Origin: Anaerotruncus rubiinfantis
Lineage (GTDB): Bacteria > Bacillota > Clostridia > Oscillospirales > Ruminococcaceae
NCBI RefSeq assembly: GCF_900078395.1
Contig: NZ_FKLA01000009.1
Location: forward strand, 1,626,614 to 1,690,613
Reading direction: 5' to 3'
DNA length: 64,000 nucleotides
The position numbers were made by a program, and so were the translations under genes. The notes beneath the pieces were generated by a model. It saw nothing but the letters and a program-made list of their open reading frames with translations. It was not told the DNA's origin and did no database searches. Positions 24,604 through 33,448 of this stretch are shown piece by piece; the first letter of the stretch is position 1; the number at the start of each line of letters is the position of its first letter.

Positions 24604-25545
24604 TTATTTTGCATCGAGCAGCCGCTCGTAAAGCGCACGCGTGTTGACGTTGGTGAGCACCCGGTCGTCGAAGGGGGTCTGCGCGAGCGGGACATACCGC
24701 ACACAGAGCTTTTCGAGGAACCGCATCACGCTGCGCTCCCCGGCGGCGAGCTGTTCCGCGAGCATTTCCCGCGTTCCAACGGCGTAAACGGCCGTCAGTG
24801 GGTGGGGACGGCCGTCCCGCGTGACCGGGACCACCGCGTCATATCCCTCCCGCAGCCCGCAGAGGTACAGCAGGAACGCACGGGTGACACAGGGGGTGTC
24901 GCAGGGGCAGACTGCGAGGTAGGCAGCCTTCGCGTGCCGCATCGCGGTGCAGAGCCCGCCGAGCGGACCTGTCCCGGGGAATTCGTCGGGCAAAGGAAGG
25001 AAGTTGCCGCAGTCCTCGTACCGACCGATGCGGTCGACCGAGAGATATTTCTCGGGGAAGGGCGAGAGCGCTTCCATCGCGTGAACAAGCAGGCTGCGTC
25101 CCCCGAGCAAAAGCAGCGCCTTGTTTTCGCCCATCCGGCGGCTTTGGCCGCCGGCCAGAAGCAGTGCGGCAACCCCGTTGGGAGCGGGGAAAGGGACGGT
25201 ACCAGCAGCGGGGAGGCAGAGCAGCTCCACGAGGCAGAGGGCTGCGGTGAGATCCGCGTCGCACCCGTTAGTCAGGGAGATTTCCATCGCGAGCAGCTCT
25301 TCCCGGCTGCTGCAGGAAATGGGATCGCCCGCCCCATCCACCACCCGCCAGACAGGGCCGGCAGGGCTGTTCAGCGAAACGGGGACAAGCATCCCTCCCG
25401 CCGCATATTCGGGCGCACAAATCTGCAGCGCGCGCAAAAGCGCGGCGCCCTGCAGGAGTTCCGCCTGTTCCAGTCCGCATTCTTCCCGCAGCTCCCACAG
25501 GATATCCCCGGCACAGCGGGAAGTGAGCAGTTGCCACAGATTCAT
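24604..25545 (-). CDS. mobA: MobA-like molybdenum cofactor guanylyltransferase with N-terminal extension
   Basis: This 313-residue protein carries the nucleotidyltransferase motif LLLAGGQSRRMGENKA near residues 128-143, then DEFPGTGPLGGL and CPCDTPCVT, as in MobA, which adds GMP to molybdopterin. The first 123 residues are an extra, cysteine-containing region that I do not recognise; ordinary MobA begins at the LAGG motif. GGAGGAGG precedes the ATG, so the long start is well supported. It overlaps mobB by four bases (ATGA). It could serve the bis-MGD enzyme at 17280. Confidence 0.82.
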   Translation of the reverse strand: MNLWQLLTSRCAGDILWELREECGLEQAELLQGAALLRALQICAPEYAAGGMLVPVSLNSPAGPVWRVVDGAGDPISCSSREELLAMEISLTNGCDADLTAALCLVELLCLPAAGTVPFPAPNGVAALLLAGGQSRRMGENKALLLLGGRSLLVHAMEALSPFPEKYLSVDRIGRYEDCGNFLPLPDEFPGTGPLGGLCTAMRHAKAAYLAVCPCDTPCVTRAFLLYLCGLREGYDAVVPVTRDGRPHPLTAVYAVGTREMLAEQLAAGERSVMRFLEKLCVRYVPLAQTPFDDRVLTNVNTRALYERLLDAK

Positions 25546-26048
25546 GAGGGTTCCTCCTCCTGATTTTGCTTCCAGTGCAGGATGATTTTTACAAGTCCCG
25601 GCAGGTCGTCGAGCGCCAGCACCGGGACGGTCGGATGGGTGAGCGGCAGGTCGGTCGCGATGGCGAGCAGCGTCGCAGGGTCGCAGACCGGTCTGACTGA
25701 AATGCCCGCGCGCACCACCTCGATCTTTGGCAGTGGGGAGCTTTTTCCTCCTTCGAGGATCAGAAAATCGCAGTCGGGCGCGAACGCGCAGATTTCCGAA
25801 AAGGAGAGCTCCTCCCGGTCGCGCACCATCAACAGTTTCGCATGGGAATAGATAATGGTACTGACAGCACCCGCCTGCTTGTGACGGTAGCTGTCGGTCC
25901 CGGGCAGGTCGGCGGAGAAATCGTGTCCGTCGTGCTTGATGGTCGCGACCCGAAATCCCGCTTCGGTGAGCGCTCGGACCAGCCGGACGGTGAGGGTGGT
26001 CTTGCCGGAATTTTTGACGCCGCTCACTGCGAAAAGCATGGGATGCAT
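25542..26048 (-). CDS. mobB: Molybdopterin-guanine dinucleotide biosynthesis adapter MobB
   Basis: This 168-residue P-loop GTPase has Walker A GVKNSGKTTLTVRL (about 10-23), then ATIKHDGHDFSADLPGTDSY (about 36-55) and DFLILEGGKSS, as in MobB. It assists MobA in attaching the guanosine nucleotide to the molybdenum cofactor. It lies 12 bases after moeA and overlaps mobA. Confidence 0.9.
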   Translation of the reverse strand: MHPMLFAVSGVKNSGKTTLTVRLVRALTEAGFRVATIKHDGHDFSADLPGTDSYRHKQAGAVSTIIYSHAKLLMVRDREELSFSEICAFAPDCDFLILEGGKSSPLPKIEVVRAGISVRPVCDPATLLAIATDLPLTHPTVPVLALDDLPGLVKIILHWKQNQEEEPS

Positions 26049-26060
26049 AAAAATTCCCCC

Positions 26061-27269
26061 TTAGAGCCAGACGAGCCGGACCCGGTCCCCTTGGCGCAGC
26101 CCGCCGCTTCCGGCCGGGATATCGATGAAAACGTTGCAGCCGAGCATCGATGAGATCGCGCCGGAGGAATGGTTGCCGCGCGAGACATCCACGAAGCCGT
26201 TTTTACATTGGGCGCGGATAAACCGCCGTTTGGGGCTGGGTTTTCCAAAGTCGCTCTGCATGATCCCTTCGCCGGTGCGGCAGACGAGACTTTCGTCCCG
26301 CGCGAGCCTGGAAAGCACTGGCCGCGCGAGCAGCTCGAAGGTGGCGAGCGCCGCGAACGGATTGCCAGAGAGGCAGAGCAGAGGCTTATTGTCCGCGATC
26401 GCACCGAGCATCGGCATCCCCGGCTTCATCAATAGTCTCCAGAAGAGTGTTTCAGCCCCTAGCAGCTGCAGAACTTCGTGCATGATGTCCTTTTTGCCGA
26501 CCGAGACGCCGCCGGTGGTCAGTACGAGATCGGCTTCGGGCAGCGCCTCAGCGATGACGCGCGCCGCGGACGCGGATTCGTCCCGGCAGGCGGGCAGCAC
26601 CTTGGGCGAGAACCCGAGTTCCTGTAGCCGCGTCTCCAAAAGATAGCGGTTGGCGTTGTAGATTTGGCCAGGACCCGCCTGTTCACCCGGCTCGATCAGC
26701 TCGCTGCCGGTGTTGAGCAGCAGAATGCGCGGCGGCGTGTAAACGCGCGTACGGGTGAACCCGAGCGATGCGAGCACCCCGATTGAAACGTAGGAAAGTT
26801 TTTCGCCGCGCCGCAGCAGCAACGTCCCCTTTTTTACATCTTCCCCCTGAAAGCAGAAGTTGTCGTGATGCCGGGCCGGATGGAAAATCCGTACAAAAGG
26901 CATGCCGTCGTCGGTATCCTCTTGGCGGATGACACAGTCGCAGCCTGCGGGAATTGCCGCGCCGGTCATAATGTTGACCGCTTCGCCCGCGCCCACATGT
27001 CCGGCAAAATAATCCCCGGCGCATTCGGTTCCGATCACCCGCAGTTTGGCAGGAGCCTCGGACGTGGCTGCCGCAACGTCGGCGGAACGCACGGCGTAAC
27101 CGTCGAGCGGGGAGCGGTCAAAGGGAGGCAGATCCATCGGGGAAAAGACATCCTCCGCGAGAATCCGTCCGCGCGTCCGCTCGAGCGGCAGCTCCTCCAC
27201 CCGTTCGATGGGCTGGGTCCGTTCCAGCAGGAGGCGAACCCCCTCCTCCAATTCCACACCGATGCGCAT
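26061..27269 (-). CDS. moeA: Molybdopterin molybdenumtransferase MoeA
   Basis: This 402-residue protein has the MoeA order: LPPFDRSPLDGYAVRS (about 47-62), NIMTGAAIPAGCDCVIRQED (about 99-118), LLNTGSELIEPGE and the catalytic-domain blocks LTTGGVSVGKKD and KPGMPMLGA. It inserts molybdate into adenylylated molybdopterin. ATG 27269 has AAAGGAG nine bases upstream; an in-frame ATG at 27536 has no ribosome site and would run through the promoter. First gene of moeA-mobB-mobA. Confidence 0.95.
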   Translation of the reverse strand: MRIGVELEEGVRLLLERTQPIERVEELPLERTRGRILAEDVFSPMDLPPFDRSPLDGYAVRSADVAAATSEAPAKLRVIGTECAGDYFAGHVGAGEAVNIMTGAAIPAGCDCVIRQEDTDDGMPFVRIFHPARHHDNFCFQGEDVKKGTLLLRRGEKLSYVSIGVLASLGFTRTRVYTPPRILLLNTGSELIEPGEQAGPGQIYNANRYLLETRLQELGFSPKVLPACRDESASAARVIAEALPEADLVLTTGGVSVGKKDIMHEVLQLLGAETLFWRLLMKPGMPMLGAIADNKPLLCLSGNPFAALATFELLARPVLSRLARDESLVCRTGEGIMQSDFGKPSPKRRFIRAQCKNGFVDVSRGNHSSGAISSMLGCNVFIDIPAGSGGLRQGDRVRLVWL

Positions 27270-27336
27270 CCGCACATGCTCCTTTCTCTGGTTCTTTCCG
27301 CTGTATTTTTGATAAAACCGGCCGATATTTGTGTTC

Positions 27337-27365
27337 ATTATGTCACAGACTCTCCAAAATATCAA
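27337..27365 (-). promoter_or_regulatory. Predicted SigA promoter of moeA-mobB-mobA
   Basis: On the minus strand TTGATA (27365-27360), 17 bases, CATAAT (27342-27337). Start would be near 27330, about 60 bases before moeA. Confidence 0.5.
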
Positions 27366-27666
27366 CTCCTTTTTAAAAACTGCAAGTGCGGCTGCAAATT
27401 TTCGAGGGGATAAGGATTTCAGAAACCTGCAAATTCCCATAGATGATGTGGTCACGATTTCAGATGCTTTCATAGAGCGTTTGGGTGATGGCGTGGCTGG
27501 CTTCGTGTGGATTTCTTTCATGCTTGGTCTGGGCATAACAGAGATTGTAAGGACTTTCCAGAAAGGAACGAAAGTCGAGCTCCGCCGGCAGAATTACGGA
27601 GGATGCGAGGAGCTCTTGGAGAGTTATTATACAATCTTAGCGGCTAAACGGGAACGGAATTTGTGA
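27340..27666 (+). CDS. Doubtful hypothetical protein in low-GC spacer
   Basis: An open frame of about 108 codons starts at ATG 27340, has no ribosome site, and overlaps the predicted moeA promoter. Base composition is clearly more AT-rich than neighbouring genes. The translation has no motif I recognise; part of it is hydrophobic (GVAGFVWISFMLGLGI). It may be a decayed gene fragment or a chance frame. Confidence 0.2.
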   Translation: MSQTLQNINSFLKTASAAANFRGDKDFRNLQIPIDDVVTISDAFIERLGDGVAGFVWISFMLGLGITEIVRTFQKGTKVELRRQNYGGCEELLESYYTILAAKRERNL

Positions 27667-27673
27667 AAACAGC

Positions 27674-27702
27674 TTGCCAGTTTCGGAAAATAATGGTACA
27701 AT
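27674..27702 (+). promoter_or_regulatory. SigA promoter of nrdR
   Basis: TTGCCA (27674-27679), a 17-base spacer, TACAAT (27697-27702). Start is near 27709, 60 bases before nrdR. Confidence 0.7.
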
Positions 27703-27768
27703 GAGGACAAGTCTAATACGAATAGTATAAATATTTTCCAGCCCGTACTACAAGGGGGAATTGTACGA

Positions 27769-28254
27769 ATGAAATGCCCATACTGCGGTTATGTGGAAAG
27801 TAAAGTTGTCGATTCGCGTCCCACCGATGAATCCGAGCGGATCCGCCGCCGACGGGAATGCCTCAAATGTGAACGGCGTTTTACAACTTATGAAATCATC
27901 GAAACAACGCCATTGGTCGTTATCAAAAAGGACAAATCGCGCGAGTCTTTCGATGCGGGCAAGCTGCTTGCGGGAATGGTGCGCGCCTGCGAAAAACGCC
28001 CGGTTTCGCTGGCGGTGTTGGAGCAGGCGGTGGGCGACATCGAGATGGTTCTGCACAACTCCCTGGAAAAAGAGGTCCCTTCCTATAAAATCGGGGAGCT
28101 TGCGATGGAAAAGTTGCGGGAGATCGACGAGGTGGCCTATGTGCGTTTCGCCTCAGTCTACCGGCAGTTTAAGGACATCGATTCGTTTATGAAGGAATTG
28201 CAGGCGATACTGGAAGCCCGTACGGGCGCACAAAAGGATAAAAACGTAGATTAA
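27769..28254 (+). CDS. nrdR: Transcriptional repressor NrdR
   Basis: This 161-residue regulator of ribonucleotide reductase genes has an N-terminal zinc ribbon (CPYC...CLKC, residues 3-34) with the basic stretch [20 protein letters not shown], then an ATP-cone (about 46-136) that senses ATP/dATP. The length is normal for the family. It has its own promoter and terminator; no nrd gene is in the window. Confidence 0.97.
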   Translation: MKCPYCGYVESKVVDSRPTDESERIRRRRECLKCERRFTTYEIIETTPLVVIKKDKSRESFDAGKLLAGMVRACEKRPVSLAVLEQAVGDIEMVLHNSLEKEVPSYKIGELAMEKLREIDEVAYVRFASVYRQFKDIDSFMKELQAILEARTGAQKDKNVD

Positions 28255-28265
28255 AAGCATAATAT

Positions 28266-28300
28266 AAAAGGCCCGCTGCCAATGGCAGCGGGCCTTTTTT
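28266..28300 (+). terminator. Intrinsic terminator after nrdR
   Basis: AAAAGGCCCGCTGCC (28266-28280), loop AAT, GGCAGCGGGCCTTTT (28284-28298) and two more T. The A-run on the left side lets it also serve the minus gene ending at 28305. Confidence 0.92.
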
Positions 28301-28304
28301 GCAG

Positions 28305-28685
28305 TCAGAAGATATTTCTGAAATTTGGTACTTCAGAATCATAGACATGGTCGATAAGCTCCTGGAGCCTGGCCACCTCGGCGGCCAGCTCACCGTAGTC
28401 CTCATATCGGGCGAGCGCGGGAAGGCGCGCCGTTGTGCTGTCGATCGCGTCGAGCGCTTCATGGTGGATATACCGCAGGAGCAGCTTTTCATTTTCCTGC
28501 CACTGGGACTGGAACTGTTCGGCCAAATGGATGATCCGAGCATTGCTTCCCTCCTCAATAGCGGCGGAAAGATCGGACAGGGAGGCTTCCATCTCATCGG
28601 TGATGCGCATCAAATGGAAAAGCCCGGCCGCGCTGACCCCAATGATCAGCGCAATGATGCAAAGCGCAATCCACAGCCGCTTCAT
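28305..28685 (-). CDS. DUF4363 family protein
   Basis: This 126-residue protein has one N-terminal membrane anchor (about 4-25) and an extracytoplasmic helical region with ...WQENEKLLLRYIHHEALDAID (spread over about 66-86). This fits DUF4363, a family often found in sporulating Firmicutes beside DUF421 proteins. It overlaps the DUF421 gene by four bases, so the two are co-translated. Function unknown. Confidence 0.7.
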   Translation of the reverse strand: MKRLWIALCIIALIIGVSAAGLFHLMRITDEMEASLSDLSAAIEEGSNARIIHLAEQFQSQWQENEKLLLRYIHHEALDAIDSTTARLPALARYEDYGELAAEVARLQELIDHVYDSEVPNFRNIF

Positions 28686-29389
28686 TCGTCCGCCTCCTTT
28701 TTCTTATTCGGCGCTTCTTCCACCGGCACGATCAGATAATCCGCCTGGCGGTTGCAGGTCATAAGGAAGATATCCTTGGTATTGTAGCCGTTTTCGGTGA
28801 CGGTTTTTTCGAGCCATTCATATTTCAGATTGCAGTATTTGAGCCCGCTGTCGATCACCACGCCGTCGCTGATGAGTACGACCGGAGGTGCGTCGTCTGC
28901 GGGCTGGCCCTGCAGGTTCAGCATCTTGGCGGTCACCGTCTGCGCGTCGAATTTCTGATAGACGGAAAGTTTTCCGGTTGTTTCAACGATGGCAAAAGCC
29001 ACGTCACGGATATCGAAGATATTGTTCCCGCGGAGCTGCTCCATCATATCGTCGATGGTGAAACGCAGCTCCTTAAGTTCCTGCTGGTCGATTTTTCCGT
29101 CCCGGATGATGACGCGGGGCGTCCCGGAGATGAAGCGGCGCGCCTTGCGGAATTTCAATGTGATGGCGGAGATGACCACATCGAAGGAGACGAGCGTCAG
29201 GATGGGGATGATGCCTCCGATGAGCGGGACGTTGGCGTCCTCAATGGCCATCGTCGCAATGTTTGAAACGAGGATGGTGACCACCAGTTCGGACGGCTGC
29301 AGCTGACCAAGCTGGCGTTTTCCCATCAGGCGCAGGCTGACGATGATGAGCGCATAAATAATGAGCACCCGGATAAAGACGATCAACAT
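28682..29389 (-). CDS. DUF421 (YetF-type) membrane protein
   Basis: This 235-residue protein has three N-terminal transmembrane segments and the DUF421 signature GKRQLGQLQPSELVVTILV (about 23-41). A cytosolic domain with SGTPRVIIRDGKID (about 87-100) and ELRFTIDDMMEQLRG (about 107-121) follows. Members are common in spore formers and several affect spore or germination properties, but the biochemistry is unknown. First gene of a two-gene operon with the DUF4363 protein. Confidence 0.85.
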   Translation of the reverse strand: MLIVFIRVLIIYALIIVSLRLMGKRQLGQLQPSELVVTILVSNIATMAIEDANVPLIGGIIPILTLVSFDVVISAITLKFRKARRFISGTPRVIIRDGKIDQQELKELRFTIDDMMEQLRGNNIFDIRDVAFAIVETTGKLSVYQKFDAQTVTAKMLNLQGQPADDAPPVVLISDGVVIDSGLKYCNLKYEWLEKTVTENGYNTKDIFLMTCNRQADYLIVPVEEAPNKKKEADE

Positions 29390-29450
29390 AAAGGTAGCAG
29401 ACCTCCCAATCTTAAGTCATACAAAAAATAGTGTGACCCGCCGGTACGCG

Positions 29451-29481
29451 GATATTCCGGCGGATGGATTGGCAATAATAA
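29451..29481 (+). promoter_or_regulatory. Possible SigG-type forespore promoter of the germination operon
   Basis: GGATA (29451-29455) followed 19 bases later by AATAATA (29475-29481) resembles the SigG pattern GHATR / CATNHTA with one mismatch and a slightly long spacer. Forespore expression is expected for ger operons, but this match is weak. Confidence 0.3.
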
Positions 29482-29518
29482 TGTAAACAGCGACTTTCTA
29501 TGATTGTGAGGACTGCAG

Positions 29519-31063
29519 ATGTTTCAGAAATGGAAAAACCTGTTTGCGCCACCGCAGGCATATATTCCGCCGCAGGCAAACGATGCGCTCGAGAAAAAGC
29601 TGGAATCCAGCCTGCTCGAGAGGTTGATCGACGTGCGCGCGATGTTCCCGGATTCGGGTGATCTTGTCATCCATGAGCTCGAGGTGTGCGGCGTGCCGTG
29701 CGCAATGCTGATGTGCGAAGGCATGGTTTCAACCGCGACCTTTTCCAAAATCTTTGCCCTGCCGCTGACCACCGTAAAGCTGGAAAACCCGTCGCCGCAG
29801 GCGGTTTTTGAATGGGTGCGCCGCCAGTCGCTGATGGCGCCCGACCAGAAGGAAATCCATACCTATGCCGAACTGTTCCGGTTTATGATGTCCGGCTTTG
29901 TCGTGCTGCTCATTGACGGGATCGAAGCCGGTTCGGTTTTCGGCATTCAGGGCTTTTCCGGCCGCTCGGTGGGCGAGCCGACGAGCGAGGTCAATGTGCG
30001 CGGCAGCCAGGAGGGCTTCATCGAGATGCTGCGCCCAAACATGTCGCTTTTGCGGCGCAGGATCAAATCGCCCGACCTCATTTTCGACATGTTCGAACTC
30101 GGCACCAAAAGCCGTACCGACTGCATGCTGGTCTATCTGAAGGATATGGTTTCGCCCGCGCTTTTGCGGGAGGTGAAATACCGGCTTTCCAAGGTGAAGA
30201 TCGATGTGGTGCTCGAAACCGGCTATATCCAGCCGTTTTTGGACGACAAACCGCTCTCGCTTTTTTCGGGCGTCGGCTATACCGAACGGCCGGATACCCT
30301 CTGTGCGAAGGTCGCGGAGGGCAGAATCGGAATCCTGATGGATGGCACGCCCTATGCGCTTATTGTTCCATACCTCTTCAATGAGAATTTTCAGAGCGCC
30401 GACGACTATTCCCACCGGCCGTATTTCGCCACTTTCATCCGCTGGCTTAAATATGCGGCATTTTTCTTTTCGATCCTCCTGCCAGGGCTTTATGTCGGGG
30501 TCGGCACCTTCCATCCGGAGCTTCTGCCCGACACGCTGCTCATGAGCCTGGTCGCCAGCGAGGAATCAACCCCGTTCCCATTGATGATCGAAGCCCTGGT
30601 CATTTTTTTCATCTATGAGATCATGCGGGAAGCGGGGCTTCGCATGCCGCGCGCGGTCGGCCATGCGGTGAGCATTGTGGGCGCGCTGGTCATCGGGGAC
30701 GCGGCCGTAACCGCGGGTATCATCGGTTCGCCGATGGTGATGGTCGTGGCAATCACTGCGATCAGCTCGTTTGTTGTGCCATCCCTTTACGAACCGGTCA
30801 CCATCCTTCGCTTCGCTTTTATCCTTATTGGTGGGCTGACCGGGCTTTTTGGAATCGCGCTCGGCATGTGCGCGGTGCTGGTGAATCTGTGCGCGGTGAA
30901 TCCGCTTGGCGTGCCTGCCACAGCGCCCGCCACACCGTTTTCACTCTATTCGATGCGGGATGTGCTCTTTCGTTGGAGCTGGCGGACACTTGCCAGGGAG
31001 GATCTGCGCGTACAGGACCTGGCCGGGAGCGACATCCGGGATGACAAGGCAAAGGAGGAATAG
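29519..31063 (+). CDS. gerAA: Spore germination receptor subunit A (GerAA family)
   Basis: This 514-residue protein has the GerA fold: a soluble N-terminal domain with SGFVVLLIDG and GFSGRSVGEPTSEVNVRGSQ (about 141-160), then five or so membrane segments with LLPGLYVGVGTFHPELLP (about 320-337), EALVIFFIYEIMREAGLRMP and a hydrophobic C-terminal bundle. It forms the germinant receptor with the GerAB and GerAC products next to it, in the spore inner membrane. The ligand is unknown. Confidence 0.92.
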   Translation: MFQKWKNLFAPPQAYIPPQANDALEKKLESSLLERLIDVRAMFPDSGDLVIHELEVCGVPCAMLMCEGMVSTATFSKIFALPLTTVKLENPSPQAVFEWVRRQSLMAPDQKEIHTYAELFRFMMSGFVVLLIDGIEAGSVFGIQGFSGRSVGEPTSEVNVRGSQEGFIEMLRPNMSLLRRRIKSPDLIFDMFELGTKSRTDCMLVYLKDMVSPALLREVKYRLSKVKIDVVLETGYIQPFLDDKPLSLFSGVGYTERPDTLCAKVAEGRIGILMDGTPYALIVPYLFNENFQSADDYSHRPYFATFIRWLKYAAFFFSILLPGLYVGVGTFHPELLPDTLLMSLVASEESTPFPLMIEALVIFFIYEIMREAGLRMPRAVGHAVSIVGALVIGDAAVTAGIIGSPMVMVVAITAISSFVVPSLYEPVTILRFAFILIGGLTGLFGIALGMCAVLVNLCAVNPLGVPATAPATPFSLYSMRDVLFRWSWRTLAREDLRVQDLAGSDIRDDKAKEE

Positions 31064-31066
31064 TAT

Positions 31067-32143
31067 TTGCAGGGAAAGATCCGTGATATTTCCGGCGCAC
31101 AGCTTGTGATGCTGCTGTTTGTGAGCAGGCTTTTCACACTGTTCACCTTTATCCCGAAATCCGGGCAGGCGGTCTCCGGTTCCACCGCGCTGCTCACCAT
31201 CCTGCTGGCCGCCGCGGCAACCCTTCTTCTCATATTGCCATACCTCTGGCTTTGCAGGAAAGGAGGACAGGATATACTGGCCGCCGCATTTTCGGCCAGC
31301 CGCTTTTACGGCGTGCTGGTCAGCGCCTGCTACGGCACCTTTTGCATTCTCATGGCAGGATATACAGCGAGCCACTTTGAATTCTTCATGACCAGCACAG
31401 TCTATCAAAACGCCCCGCCGTGGATCTTCCTTCTGTGCCTCATCCCGGCCGCGGCCTACGCCGCCCGGCTGGGACTGGAGGCGTTTTCACGATTCGGCGT
31501 GTTTGTCTTTATCCTGATGCTGGCGGTCATTGCGCTGATCTGCGGCGCGCTTATCCCGGAGATGGATCTTGTGAACGTGGTCAGCCCGTTTCTGGAGGGA
31601 GAGGAAGCGGTTTTTTCGGGTACCATGCAGGCGGTCACCGCCAATGCCGAAGCCGTCGTCTTTATCCTGTTATGCTCCCGCGCCGGGAAAGGAAGTGGAA
31701 AGACTTTTATCTGGTATGTCGTTCTGGCGGCCATTTTCTATGAGATTTTATCCTTTTCGGTGCTGGCCGCGTTGGGCGACTATGCCAAAACCCGTCTTTT
31801 CCCGCTCTATACTGCCGCGACAGTGGCTCAGATTTCGGTATTTGGACGGCTTGATATCCTGCATATCGCTATGTGGGTGTGCGTGGCGTTTCTGCGCGCG
31901 GCTGCCTATCTCTATTGCGCGCTCGTCTGCCTGCGCAGGATTTTTCATAAGCTTCCGTACGCGGCCGCGGCGGCCATCGTAGCAGTGGGGGCAGGGGGAT
32001 TGGCCTTTTTCACCTCAACCGACATGCGGTATCTGAATGAAGCGGGCAGGCTGTTGATGAACGGGGTTCCGTTCGGCGTTCTTGTGGTCCTGATCCCGCT
32101 GATCACGGCGCTGTTTTTAAAAAAAGGGGGGAAATCCGTATGA
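31067..32143 (+). CDS. gerAB: Spore germination receptor subunit B (GerAB, APC-type permease)
   Basis: This 358-residue protein has ten predicted transmembrane segments and belongs to the amino-acid-permease-like GerAB family, thought to bind the germinant. The N-terminal GKIRDISGAQLVMLLFVSRL segment is typical. The start is TTG at 31067, three bases after gerAA, with AAAGGAGG upstream. It overlaps gerAC by four bases. Confidence 0.9.
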   Translation: MQGKIRDISGAQLVMLLFVSRLFTLFTFIPKSGQAVSGSTALLTILLAAAATLLLILPYLWLCRKGGQDILAAAFSASRFYGVLVSACYGTFCILMAGYTASHFEFFMTSTVYQNAPPWIFLLCLIPAAAYAARLGLEAFSRFGVFVFILMLAVIALICGALIPEMDLVNVVSPFLEGEEAVFSGTMQAVTANAEAVVFILLCSRAGKGSGKTFIWYVVLAAIFYEILSFSVLAALGDYAKTRLFPLYTAATVAQISVFGRLDILHIAMWVCVAFLRAAAYLYCALVCLRRIFHKLPYAAAAAIVAVGAGGLAFFTSTDMRYLNEAGRLLMNGVPFGVLVVLIPLITALFLKKGGKSV

Positions 32144-33387
32144 AACGGGCACTGCTCATTACCCTGCTCCTGACAGCGCTGCTGACTGGCTGCATGAACA
32201 GTGTACGGCTTAATGACCGCGGTGTGGTCGAAGCGGTTGCGGTCGACCGTACGGAGGAAGGCTTATATACCGCGGTTCTCCAGCTGGCCGGGCAGACACA
32301 GGATGGGGATAAACCGCCGGCCTCGTCCGAATTGCTTCAGGAGGGCGGCGGGACGCTGACCGACCTTTTCAGCCGGGCTGCGGTCAAACGCGGAAAATCG
32401 CTGTTTTTTGGAAGCTGCCGGCTGATCCTCATCGGGGAGGATGCCGCCCGTGAAGGAGTCAATGAGGTTCTGGACTTCTTCAATGCAAACCATCAGATCA
32501 CTCCGGCGGTGACGGTTGCGGTTGTGAAGGACAAGGCGGAAAACCTGCTGATGGCGCAGGAAAAGGACCCCGCGCTCACGGCGGACCGGATTCTGGACAT
32601 CATCCAAAACGCGCGGCAGAACGGCTTTGCACCGGAAAGCCGGCTGATGGATCTGGTCGGCGCGATCCACAGCGACTATTCCTCCGGGACGCTCGCATTG
32701 GTGGAGCTCAGCGGGGAAACAGCTGCTGCGTCCTCCTCCGAAGCGCAAGGCGGCTCCTCCCGGGAGGACCCCTCCAAAGCACAGGAGACATTTCTTCCAA
32801 ATGGGGAAAAAACGGATACGCCAGATACAAAATCGGACCAAAAGGAAAGCGGCAAGCCGGAAATCCAGCTTGCCGGTTCGGCGGTATTCTCAGGCGACCG
32901 CCTGGTCCATTTGCTGAATCCACAGCAGACCCGCGGGCTTGCATGGGTGAAGGGAAAAATTAAGAATACCGCGCTTTCGGTTGCCGATGAAAACCTTGGT
33001 ATTGTCGCGGCGGTGACCAACCGTGTAAAAGCGCGGGTAATTCCGGAACGAATGGGGGATACCCTTGTATTTCACATTGCGGTGGAGGTGCATTCCGGCG
33101 CGTATGAAACGGTGCTCAATACCGGTGACCGAATGACGGCGGAACAGAAACGGTACGCCGCCGCGCTGCAGGCACGGGACATCCGCCGGGAAATTGAAAG
33201 CGCGATCCATGCCACCCAGGGACAGGGATACGACCCGCTCGGGCTCACCCAACTGGTGAAGCAGCGTCTGCCGGAATACTATCTGGAGCATGCTTCGGAC
33301 TGGGAAACGGTGTTTACTGGGTGTGGCTATAATGTTGTGGTCGGCTGTGAAATCGACCGTTCCGGCGTGGACAACAAGCTCCTATAG
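32140..33387 (+). CDS. gerAC: Spore germination receptor subunit C (GerAC lipoprotein)
   Basis: This 415-residue lipoprotein has a signal peptide and lipobox LLTGC (Cys about 18), then LNDRGVVEAVAVDRTEEG and the C-terminal GerAC domain ending AATA-like in HASDWETVFTGCGYNVVV. A Ser/Glu/Lys-rich low-complexity insert spans about residues 195-245. It anchors to the outer face of the spore inner membrane with GerAA and GerAB. Confidence 0.9.
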   Translation: MKRALLITLLLTALLTGCMNSVRLNDRGVVEAVAVDRTEEGLYTAVLQLAGQTQDGDKPPASSELLQEGGGTLTDLFSRAAVKRGKSLFFGSCRLILIGEDAAREGVNEVLDFFNANHQITPAVTVAVVKDKAENLLMAQEKDPALTADRILDIIQNARQNGFAPESRLMDLVGAIHSDYSSGTLALVELSGETAAASSSEAQGGSSREDPSKAQETFLPNGEKTDTPDTKSDQKESGKPEIQLAGSAVFSGDRLVHLLNPQQTRGLAWVKGKIKNTALSVADENLGIVAAVTNRVKARVIPERMGDTLVFHIAVEVHSGAYETVLNTGDRMTAEQKRYAAALQARDIRREIESAIHATQGQGYDPLGLTQLVKQRLPEYYLEHASDWETVFTGCGYNVVVGCEIDRSGVDNKLL

Positions 33388-33426
33388 AAAGTGCGCGCTT
33401 TCCGTCGGGGAAAGCGCGCACTTTTT
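33388..33426. terminator. Intrinsic terminator after gerAC
   Basis: AAAGTGCGCGCTTTCC (33388-33403) and GGAAAGCGCGCACTTT (33409-33424) form a perfect 16-bp stem, then T. It separates gerAC from the converging gene ending at 33449 and may serve both. Confidence 0.92.
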
Positions 33427-33448
33427 AGAATCTTTATTTTGAAAAATT

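Noticed and set aside
27270..27536. N-terminal extension of MoeA from ATG 27536
   Set aside because: The 89 added residues have no ribosome site and would run through the predicted promoter. MoeA homology begins at ATG 27269, which has AAAGGAG.
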